Source: Candidatus Roizmanbacteria bacterium
GTDB lineage: Bacteria > Patescibacteriota > Microgenomatia > UBA1406
Length of the DNA stretch: 16,904 nt
NCBI GenBank assembly: GCA_024653645.1
Contig: JANLHK010000076.1
Span: forward strand, 1-16,904
Direction of reading: 5' to 3'
Position numbers and translations under genes: made by a program. Every line of letters begins with the position of its first letter. The first letter of the stretch is position 1. Below, piece after piece: positions 10,401 to 14,809 of the stretch. The notes below the pieces were generated by a model. It was not told where the DNA came from, made no database searches, and saw only the letters and a list, made by a program, of their open reading frames with translations.

Positions 10401-11409
10401 GTGGGCCAAGATTACCAATATTCCAGCAATCGTCATCATCGGCAGCACACGCTATGCCCCCTACGAGGGGATAAACACACCCGTCTTGATCTGCAGTGCA
10501 ATATTGCGCCGTTGAACAATCAGTAATTTGGCAATATATATTTGGTATTCCACAATGCGTTGTTGTAGTAGGAGGAAACCAATCACCCGTATCCCGCTGT
10601 GCTTTTCCTCTGGCACAAAAATGATTGGACCATTGTTCACCATTAATATTCGTAGAATTAACCTCAAGGTTCATGCTTGAACTTATGCGGTTATTAGTAC
10701 GGCTGAAAGTTTTTACTGAAGGTTGGTAATATGCATCATATTGATTAAAATAACCATCCCCTCCTGGAGCGCTTACGCTCCATGATGACGCTTTAATTTC
10801 ATCAACACCATCAAGACCCTTCCAAGCAATTAAATTACCACTTTCCATTGAAACTACCTGTATCCAAATAGGAGAATATGAAAAATTGCCGCAATCAATA
10901 CAACCAGAATCCTCACTTCCATCACAAGGTATAGTCCCACCCGTCCATTCACAAATTTCACTTCCTGGACATTCATCGGCAGCACACCCACCAGTTCCAG
11001 GACCCCCATTAATCACGATATCACAATCATATACTCCACAACTCTCATCACATGGTGGCGCCGAACCATCACTACAAACAGGAGAATCTGTCGGAGTTGG
11101 TTGGGGTGTACTCGTGGGCTCTGGAGTACTAGTTGGCTCTGGAGTAGGCGCTGTGCCTCCGCATGCAGGATCACCCGTCCCACTACAGCCCGTACATGCG
11201 TCACATGTCCATATACCGGTACTGCGACATTCACCTGTAAAAGGATCACAGAGTAGGTCGTCACAGGTACAACCACAATTAGTATATGCACAACAAGCAC
11301 TTGTTCCATCAAGACAGGTCACATAATTAGCATAGACACTCTTGAGTGTAAGAGCAGACAAGGCTATTCCAATAAGTGCGGCAAAAATAATTATGATTAT
11401 TTTTTTCAT
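4420..11409 (-). CDS. Giant secreted Cys/Trp-rich modular surface protein (2,329 aa)
   Basis: Very large exported protein, probably a surface or pilus-associated adhesin; I recognise no named family for the whole. In order: signal peptide 1-27 (ends VYA); a Cys-rich region 32-84; a Pro/Thr linker (about 87-108, PEPTSTP units); more Cys-rich sequence and a Trp-containing region to about 440; an Ig-like domain 445-552; a first divergent module 565-720; four Trp-rich CNGxxCW units 738-965; three roughly 300-residue beta-rich modules 956-1885 plus a partial fourth; and a C-terminal region 1925-2329 whose VYVIRGNLEIAAGVTQIEGI (2210-2229) and following IVDGDIMI look like a beta-helical segment as seen near pilus genes of Patescibacteria. 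There is no LPXTG motif or C-terminal membrane anchor. The start is one base beyond the upstream gene's stop; AGGA lies too far from the ATG to be a good ribosome site. The prepilin-like gene overlaps its 3' end, suggesting a shared structure. Confidence 0.8.
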   Translation of the reverse strand: MKKIIIIIFAALIGIALSALTLKSVYANYVTCLDGTSACCAYTNCGCTCDDLLCDPFTGECRSTGIWTCDACTGCSGTGDPACGGTAPTPEPTSTPEPTSTPQPTPTDSPVCSDGSAPPCDESCGVYDCDIVINGGPGTGGCAADECPGSEICEWTGGTIPCDGSEDSGCIDCGNFSYSPIWIQVVSMESGNLIAWKGLDGVDEIKASSWSVSAPGGDGYFNQYDAYYQPSVKTFSRTNNRISSSMNLEVNSTNINGEQWSNHFCARGKAQRDTGDWFPPTTTTHCGIPNIYCQITDCSTAQYCTADQDGCVYPLVGGIACAADDDDCWNIGNLGPLHEAMNRMRAETSLPLRYEGNWSMSTWGLRKIHTSDQDAKIQLTVPDGYRCKDYHIVRTKNDLDTNTTTGDSARITTDECYIEFGMEEAGNLLVFEIEPEGPLVCSDLRYGTITSPTDGSTFTRTQNITVSGTATDWSSTSDPGITRVDVYKGTTFIASIPVNESTGAFSGQIAATALSNTGGDEQVALNLFAILNDTSVCDNWQIGTTINVTITNSAPTTGNFSILSSSGSTVCTNSACNSVDVIEASTQTTSTALRVRATFTDTDPVASGSNMDTDIKNGYIIFDNNNSGSDGWFYRINYLDNGSVSITEDGTGSYASKLSLSNATATFPNATTVQIDATISLSSLDYEGSLGPFFSNVYLNAIDYGNAGSGRVIKTGADTGWSTVSQSGNYPWQMNGIGASWTSEVSSITYYCNGNSCWTYDRNANMFGNGGKPFTMSSSYSSAPAVAGTYMWSNNGPTSAWENLTADINYICNGQYCWSYSGGSWSSITLSSASGWSSMPAYGGRYIWTSGGPTVGWNNPLNNEMNVCNGDYCWKIDSSTMSLVSNFRPSTSWSVTPYSLGGQSIYPWSNGGITTAWTSYVADLIYVCNGPICWSYNPSTNSWGSPYTLPSQATGLDIWNGRGVSVWANQVPTGNIVVSSPQMAWSLTAGCSYAGTSATFTDSGSGTITLPYAHYGGNSACLFTAQGGQEGYYLTTMSIPWQGSTTSPTSGSYATGIIRGGASHNMLPADFGFTDNAPSLESDALSISGSVSGGSPSCIGSACDGIDVIGDLDSTTAGGYDKKILFTARIVDPETSTLLDAPPPASKRSDIKTAVFSIRIGATTVASLTYTDSENGSFSTSQTGNSTYLTTSSPFSGVTSSRSGDTLIVNFVFDMSTIRGDQGFEGDLFLSGTDFAGATVSATEVVSNVPFWDGSSVLIRFQHNNAGGYIPTSPSLLVTYPSGCLTTGTQTTITLPTTSGTNSGTYTLPYAHANGSNTCLITIRSSRNGYYLTSADMSNVGGAVINAANGTVSNASISVTGYGNATYTIPVTVQDTQPSNTSLTVYGNDTGVGGTSCTNATCNSQDIIEDIDTDHDKEIRITASVTDPENASPFPASVPPSNKSADISSMVITVRDAVAGVNVFHVTYTDPTSSASPATTMTATIDDSSYFLAGTTAADLVTTATASVAGNVLSVPFVVDLSKIRSDKSFRASVTINSTDFAGATTGTITPFSQLGVWNGITVSMVFRHNRIGNFTPSATAQLTVTDVNDCLDQLFPADPAYNNPVYTVNLTSVGNDSTPITLPYYSAIVGETCPITITSNTDGYYLTSLDLTEVGGAASVTCANGTCGNGTTSLQISIGDVTDTNRIVVANMQDTSPSFTSITGGAFSIQNANADGVSNETCIEDQCENINLITHGLFGDSGGTSDSTQKYDKIVRFTIRVKDPENLLASYTPPSNKHSDLSRLRITLSRSDNYAEAFSLEYQSPAVPDNANDYTFTSAYDSDTFDSNPIPDTPTVVFEDDILRISFNVHLDTIKKDPAFLGRVSLLAVDQAGSQVEASNFVNGLDFWNGRDVHINGAYRELIAHYSNEESTCPPMTEDVAPDISIDQPEIYASYYIRDGGGNYVPWSYDGNTLGGAVRDIVRWDLNPFQPYVYYEKTVSGTVSPYIILAPTSNSTYYFYAANFEAYGTPCVFADGDGTIKTSAPVQFGAGGAQVLNPPATIFIIRVGDAWIQSAGIGSIFSFTAFNMDIPFTCLSNDSECYASSNDPAEGNGMVFTNGILSGSTSSADRYGYPFNWYASSDGSTRPSNKPTITAMMNFPTYGWLTNFLDNAGLLDSGMVVKRTLTEEMNIGGSVNTDSNTLYLFEMEIGTPTVMITENITVPDDAFRVYVIRGNLEIAAGVTQIEGIYIVDGDIMIRDEGAENLQPYPDATEVFLQTPVSAGGLGQLKITGTMIASGQINILRSLGAANNYHPPVIFEYDVAQMHNFIDNPTISSYFPLYTNAQGEE
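5710..8546 (-). repeat. Three to four long (~300 aa) repeat modules in the giant protein
   Basis: Modules begin with W-N/D-G at residues 959, 1252, 1558 and 1889, so the period is 293, 306 and 331 residues. Each full module then carries GYYLT (1031, 1329, 1644), a CxxxxCxxxDxI cysteine pair (1098, 1397, 1723), DPE followed by PP(S/A)(N/S)K (1132, 1427, 1764) and, near its end, an I(R/K)xDxxF block with DFAGA or DQAGS (1234, 1540, 1871). The fourth is only the opening WNGRDVHING. Residues 565-720 look like a degenerate extra copy of the second half (CTNSACNSVDVIEA, SLDYEGS, AIDYGNAGS). Confidence 0.85.
8515..9198 (-). repeat. Four tandem Trp-rich CNGxxCW modules in the giant protein
   Basis: Residues about 738-965 contain four units of 56-60 residues. 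The core motif CNGxxCW begins at residues 752, 812, 868 and 928 (CNGNSCW, CNGQYCW, CNGDYCW, CNGPICW). It is preceded by a Trp-x-x-x block such as WSNNGPTSAW or WSNGGITTAW about 12-20 residues earlier. Each unit thus holds a cysteine pair and three or more tryptophans, suggesting a small disulfide-stapled blade or propeller-like unit. The DNA copies have diverged and are repeats at protein level. Confidence 0.85.
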
Positions 11410-11410
11410 A

Positions 11411-12097
11411 TTATTGCTTCATTCCTGATCGCTTATATATACCAAGCGCTACATGATTACCTATTGAATCCTTTAGACATGTTGTCTCTGCAAGAATATC
11501 GCATGAAGAGAAAGTAATAATAACCATGTCTCCTTTTTGTAATTTCGAGTACAAACTCCATCCCAATTCACTTCCGACTATGCCGTAGGTGTTTATAATT
11601 GCCAATCTGTTTTGCGCTTTCTCTAAAGCCCCATACTGCTCTACACCTATGACCGTTGCAAAATTGAACTCATCTTTATTCTGTGTTACCCCAACGTCTT
11701 CCTTTGCACCAACCATACGAAATTTCCTTATCACATCTTTTTTCTTAATATCACGGATTAATACCACATCGTCGTTGGAATCAGTAATCTCATACTTTGA
11801 GTCAAAGAAGCCTATATAGTAATTTGGGCCGTAGGTTCCATTAAATAACTGCTGATTATTTGATGAATAAATATAGTTTTTTACACTTTCATCATGAGTG
11901 TTATATGGATTACTAATATACTCCAATTCGATCCTATTTCCGGTTATTTTTGGAATTTTGCCTTGTTGCCCATATATAAACCGAGCAACTGGTTCATATA
12001 AAGCATAGGGAGAATACAGAAACAATCCTATGCCTGCCACTATAGATAAAACCACTAAGATCAACACATAAATTAATGTTCTTTTTTTAAGTACCAT
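11411..12097 (-). CDS. Unrecognised membrane-anchored protein, 228 aa
   Basis: I do not recognise a family. A basic N-terminus (MVLKKRT) is followed by one hydrophobic helix at about 8-28, so the protein is probably anchored with the remaining 200 residues outside. The rest is mixed alpha/beta, Tyr/Asn/Lys-rich, with only two cysteines, both near the end (in SSCDILAETTCLKDS), which could form one disulfide. The gene ends one base before the giant gene begins, so the two are very likely transcribed together and this may be an assembly or anchoring partner of that protein. Its base composition is as low as the neighbouring secreted-protein genes and unlike most of the giant gene. No Shine-Dalgarno is apparent. 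It could instead be an unrelated passenger of the low-GC stretch. Confidence 0.65.
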   Translation of the reverse strand: MVLKKRTLIYVLILVVLSIVAGIGLFLYSPYALYEPVARFIYGQQGKIPKITGNRIELEYISNPYNTHDESVKNYIYSSNNQQLFNGTYGPNYYIGFFDSKYEITDSNDDVVLIRDIKKKDVIRKFRMVGAKEDVGVTQNKDEFNFATVIGVEQYGALEKAQNRLAIINTYGIVGSELGWSLYSKLQKGDMVIITFSSCDILAETTCLKDSIGNHVALGIYKRSGMKQ

Positions 12098-12110
12098 AGA
12101 AGCCTATTTC

Positions 12111-12122
12111 TATAGTACTATA
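12111..12122. promoter_or_regulatory. 12-bp perfect palindrome with possible -10 box upstream of the giant-protein operon
   Basis: TATAGTACTATA is a perfect palindrome 13 bp before the ATG at 12097. On the minus strand it supplies a TATAGT -10-like hexamer (12117-12122) for the genes at 12097, 11409 and below. I see no good -35 box; the sequence upstream is a pyrimidine tract. It may be an operator overlapping a promoter, or chance in AT-rich DNA. Confidence 0.3.
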
Positions 12123-12160
12123 TCTGGGAGAAAAGGAAAGAAAAAAATAGAGAATTCAGA

Positions 12161-12772
12161 TTATTGATTATCTTGTGTGGTATCACCAACGCAGATCTTT
12201 GTGGCATTACCTAATAGATTATTTTTACCTGCTGGAATCGAAGCCAGACTTACATCTTTAGTATTGTTCCAATTAAGCGACATCCCGCTTGTGATAGATG
12301 TGCCATCCTTTTTTGTCCATGTAATAACAGCTCCTTGTTGCTGTTCTATAGTATGATTAGGGTCAACAACTAAAATGCTTCCATCGTTATTTGTGCTTGG
12401 TTCACCCGTTAGACAAACTCCATTCGCTTCACCTAAGACAGAATTCGCTGGCAGCTCAAGGTATGGTCCAGATTGTGGATCATTTTTCCAAAGGCCCGAC
12501 ATAGTTGATTGCACTTCATTTCCATTATTATCAGCCCAATTAAGGGTAACTCCACCATCATAATCTAACAGCCCTCTCGGATCTAAAACGAACATAGGAC
12601 TTGCCGGCTGTATTTGAGCTTCAGGAGCAAAAAAAGAGGACGCTTCCACTCTTTGAGCTGGAATGGCTGAAAAACCCAAAACTGAACTTACTATACCAGT
12701 AGCCGCTAGCAACACTCTCTGGGGGTTATCTCTTAATGTCTCTGTTATGTGTGACACAAATTTATTTTCCAT
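12161..12772 (-). CDS. Secreted protein made of two ~64-residue repeats, 203 aa
   Basis: No known family recognised. A long N-region (20 residues, charged) precedes a modest hydrophobic stretch (about 20-38), with a likely signal-peptidase site near AQRVEA (39-44). The mature part is essentially two copies of one domain, residues 61-124 and 134-197. They align as VLDP/VVDP, then GGVTLNWADNNG/GAVITWTKKDG, STMSGLWKND/TSGMSLNWNN, LPANSVLGEANGVCLTGE/IPAGKNNLLGNATKICVGD. Each copy has a single cysteine at the same place (C120, C194), which could pair with each other or with a partner. The beta-rich pattern suggests two small sandwich domains. A plausible promoter precedes it, and 63 bp separate it from the next leftward gene, so it may be its own unit. 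Role unknown; surface or periplasmic location is inferred. Confidence 0.7.
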   Translation of the reverse strand: MENKFVSHITETLRDNPQRVLLAATGIVSSVLGFSAIPAQRVEASSFFAPEAQIQPASPMFVLDPRGLLDYDGGVTLNWADNNGNEVQSTMSGLWKNDPQSGPYLELPANSVLGEANGVCLTGEPSTNNDGSILVVDPNHTIEQQQGAVITWTKKDGTSITSGMSLNWNNTKDVSLASIPAGKNNLLGNATKICVGDTTQDNQ

Positions 12773-12800
12773 TATTCTAATAATAAATTATATAGGATAT

Positions 12801-12827
12801 ACTATACCTTTTTATAAAAAAAGTCAA
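12801..12827 (-). promoter_or_regulatory. Candidate sigma-70-type promoter for the two-repeat protein gene
   Basis: On the minus strand TTGACT (12822-12827) is followed after 15 bp by TATAGT (12801-12806); a TAGTAT read at 17-bp spacing is the alternative -10. It would give a leader of about 20-30 nt before the ATG at 12772. The -35 match is good for such AT-rich DNA, but the spacing is short. Confidence 0.45.
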
Positions 12828-12864
12828 GAGGCGCTCTATTTTGTGGGTAAAAAGGGCAAAAAAT

Positions 12865-12893
12865 ATTATACATACATATATATTATGTATAAT
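12865..12893 (-). terminator. AT-rich hairpin followed by a T-run (second terminator or attenuator)
   Basis: ATTATACATA (12865-12874) and TATGTATAAT (12884-12893) are perfect 10-bp inverted repeats around a 9-nt loop. On the minus strand the hairpin is followed by ATTTTTTG, the layout of an intrinsic terminator, although the stem has only two GC pairs. It lies between the stronger terminator of the transglutaminase-like gene and the promoter of the two-repeat gene, so it may be a back-up terminator. Confidence 0.45.
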
Positions 12894-12919
12894 TGGTATT
12901 AATACTATAAGATATAGTC

Positions 12920-12960
12920 AAAAAGACCAATAAGAATTATTCTGCAACTATGGTCTTTTT
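12920..12960 (-). terminator. Intrinsic terminator whose stem begins inside the coding sequence
   Basis: AAAAAGACCA (12920-12929) and TGGTCTTTTT (12951-12960) form a perfect 10-bp inverted repeat with a 21-nt loop. Read on the minus strand, the first arm encodes the Lys-Lys-Thr near the end of the transglutaminase-like protein, the loop holds its TAA stop (12937-12939), and the second arm ends in TTTTT. Ribosomes at the stop would cover the stem. The symmetric A/T flanks would let it work in both directions. Confidence 0.7.
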
Positions 12961-14097
12961 TGGAGAAGATTGATGCATTTTGCACATTTCATCCGAGAAA
13001 GCAGTTCTTTTGTATATCCAGGGTAAATTAACCACACTAGAAGCATTACTGGTTTCATTAGGCAATGAAACTACATCGAAATTACTATCTACCCGTACCG
13101 TTTTTTTATACTCTTGTGCACCTAGATCTTCTTTAAGATCTTCACCAATGAGTCCATCCACCGTGAAATTATCAATCCATATAGGTCCCGTCATCGGCTT
13201 CGGGTAATTCTGATAATCACCCACAAAAATATCCGAGATTATTGTTTTCTGTTCGGGATTAACTGTCTGTACCACATGTCCTTGATTTATGTTTAATACA
13301 GTGAAACTACCCCTAGTCCCTGTTGGATCTAGAATTAGTATTCTTGATACGCCTTCAGCATCAGTAACTTCCGCTAGGCTAACTGCATGTGCAGCTGTCT
13401 CTCCATTATATCCATTAAAACCATGGATGTTGGTGTAAAAGCTTGCTACTGCTGTTGCATTAAATCCAAAGGCAGATAGACCTAAATTCAACATCACCAC
13501 TCTATCAAAACAAACATGCTCCTCTTTAATACGTTCGGGAATCGTATTATTTTCGTTTCCATAGGGCTCATCAGTATTAGGGTATTTCTGAGCGATATAA
13601 TCTGCCATAACCCTCATAACTTCAATTGCAGTCTTGTCATTTTGTAAACCAATGCGCGGGTCTATATCAAGTTTCTGCTTTACCTCTAATTCTAGCTCGG
13701 ACACAAGATCCCATACTAATGGATCATCTAATGTTTCTCTATCTATCTGTATACCTTGGGAAAATGACCAATTACCAACAGTGCTGTTTACATTAACGTT
13801 TGGAAATAAGGGATGATCTTCGATGGTATATATATCTCCAGATATATAACGACTCGCGCTATCAACACCTTGAGTATCGTCTGCGTTAATATAATAAATC
13901 TGTTCACTATTAGAGAATTCTAAAGGGTCAAATCCTAAACTTCTATTTATATCGAGAGGTATTTTTTGTTCTATGGCCGCAGGTGTATCAAAAGATTCTG
14001 CCTGCGCTGGTAAAGGAGGTCCTATTAATTGTCCTACTGTACTTAATCCCACTACACCCAACTTAATCTTTTCAACTAGGCTTGATTCTCGTCCCAT
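12937..14097 (-). CDS. Secreted transglutaminase-like (Cys-His-Asp) protein, 386 aa
   Basis: Exported protein with a transglutaminase/papain-like core, a fold used for protein cross-linking, amidohydrolysis or proteolysis; the substrate is unknown. The N-terminus (1-34) is a weakly hydrophobic signal ending PAQA. The core shows the family order: C196 in EEHVCFDRVVMLNLGLSAFG (a Cys starting a helix, then GLSAFGFNA as in the usual RALGIPAR), H237 in AAHAVSLAEV, and D257 in ILILDPTG. Spacings of 41 and 20 residues suit the superfamily. Residues 35-190 are a Asp/Asn-rich N-terminal part without a recognised motif; 265-386 has a GPIWIDNFTVDG segment and a polar tail. Family members usually have HAW where this has HAV. 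It is the first gene of a leftward unit closed by its own terminator, and divergent to the Ig-like protein gene. The fold is reasonably supported; activity is inferred. Confidence 0.68.
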   Translation of the reverse strand: MGRESSLVEKIKLGVVGLSTVGQLIGPPLPAQAESFDTPAAIEQKIPLDINRSLGFDPLEFSNSEQIYYINADDTQGVDSASRYISGDIYTIEDHPLFPNVNVNSTVGNWSFSQGIQIDRETLDDPLVWDLVSELELEVKQKLDIDPRIGLQNDKTAIEVMRVMADYIAQKYPNTDEPYGNENNTIPERIKEEHVCFDRVVMLNLGLSAFGFNATAVASFYTNIHGFNGYNGETAAHAVSLAEVTDAEGVSRILILDPTGTRGSFTVLNINQGHVVQTVNPEQKTIISDIFVGDYQNYPKPMTGPIWIDNFTVDGLIGEDLKEDLGAQEYKKTVRVDSNFDVVSLPNETSNASSVVNLPWIYKRTAFSDEMCKMHQSSPKKTIVAE

Positions 14098-14256
14098 CTA
14101 TTGAATAACTATAACAATATAATAATACAATACACCAAATATAAACTATAAGTTTGTACATTACTAACAATTGTTATTTATATATATTCAATACTAATCC
14201 TATAATTTGTATTATGGATTTGATTTTTCTATTTTGAATAGTACAATAAGATTTTA
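14098..14256. promoter_or_regulatory. Divergent AT-rich promoter region with central palindrome
   Basis: This 159-bp spacer separates the divergent transglutaminase-like and Ig-like genes. TAACAATTGTTA (14165-14176) is a perfect 12-bp palindrome lying almost exactly at its midpoint, a natural operator position for both directions. A consensus TATAAT (14201-14206) on the plus strand would start transcripts about 45 nt before the ATG at 14257, without a convincing -35. Several TATAGT/TATATT candidates serve the minus direction, and none stands out. Confidence 0.4.
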
Positions 14257-14808
14257 ATGCATAGCATAGATACCTTTCGACACACTCCCTTGAAAGATAT
14301 TGCTCGAAATAGTATCTCAAGTTTGGCAGCTCTCGCTCTCCTTACCGGATCTGGATTACCACTGCATGCCGAACAAGCAATACAACCCATAGGTTTCACA
14401 GCAAGTAATGAAACTGCCAGTTCAGCAGAAAATTCAGTAACGCTCAACCTTAATGACGATTACTATGCTATAGAACAAGGAACGCACGCCACGTTTTACC
14501 CATTTGATAACGATCAGTTTAATTCGACAGAAGTGGGTCCATTTACATTAGTGGTTTCACCTGGTGCAGAATTTACAAATCCAAGGTCCATAAACTGGGG
14601 TTTACAATTTTTGGATAATCAATACAGACTTTATATGCAATTTCATGAACTACAAGCTGGAGATTACACAGTTAAATACTCAGTTACACCAAAAAATAAG
14701 CTAATCGAGTCCGATGAGGCTATGGTGCATGTACATGTTTATGATCCAGCAGATCGAGTAGCCATGTTTCTTCCGGGTCTATATGCTGGAAGCGTAGCCA
14801 GCGAATAA
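14257..14808 (+). CDS. Secreted single-domain Ig/cadherin-like protein, 183 aa
   Basis: N-terminal signal of the same style as its neighbours: a charged 15-residue start, a weak hydrophobic stretch (about 18-36), and a site near LPLHAEQ. The mature protein carries one beta-sandwich domain, about residues 58-163. Its start, NDDYYAIEQGTHATFYPFDN (66-85) followed by DQF, resembles bacterial cadherin-like/VCBS-type repeats, which open with a DD-Y motif and contain a conserved ND. The ending AMVHVHVYDP is a typical final beta strand. There are no cysteines in the mature part. Such domains bind other surface proteins or sugars, but here it stands alone, so an accessory structural role is inferred. 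It is transcribed divergently from the transglutaminase-like gene, and its TAA is one base from the stop of the convergent Lon-like gene. No Shine-Dalgarno is visible. Confidence 0.65.
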   Translation: MHSIDTFRHTPLKDIARNSISSLAALALLTGSGLPLHAEQAIQPIGFTASNETASSAENSVTLNLNDDYYAIEQGTHATFYPFDNDQFNSTEVGPFTLVVSPGAEFTNPRSINWGLQFLDNQYRLYMQFHELQAGDYTVKYSVTPKNKLIESDEAMVHVHVYDPADRVAMFLPGLYAGSVASE

Positions 14809-14809
14809 T

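Noticed and set aside
10886..11326. 146-residue Pro/Ser/His-rich reading frame on the plus strand
   Set aside because: It lies antisense to the Cys/Pro/Thr-rich start of the giant protein, and its composition is the mirror of that sequence; no start signal.
4420..11409. Reassigned TGA (Gly) code, as in Gracilibacteria/SR1
   Set aside because: No gene here ends in TGA, which raised the question, but the Gly-rich 2,329-codon frame contains no in-frame TGA, as would be expected if TGA were a used Gly codon. With ten genes the lack of TGA stops can be bias.
12098..12160. Terminator after the two-repeat protein gene
   Set aside because: There is a T-run on the minus strand, but the only pairing before it (AGAT/ATCT) is 4 bp, too weak to call.
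14229..14447. 72-residue minus-strand frame over the Ig-like protein's signal region
   Set aside because: It is the antisense of a sensible signal peptide and has no start signal.
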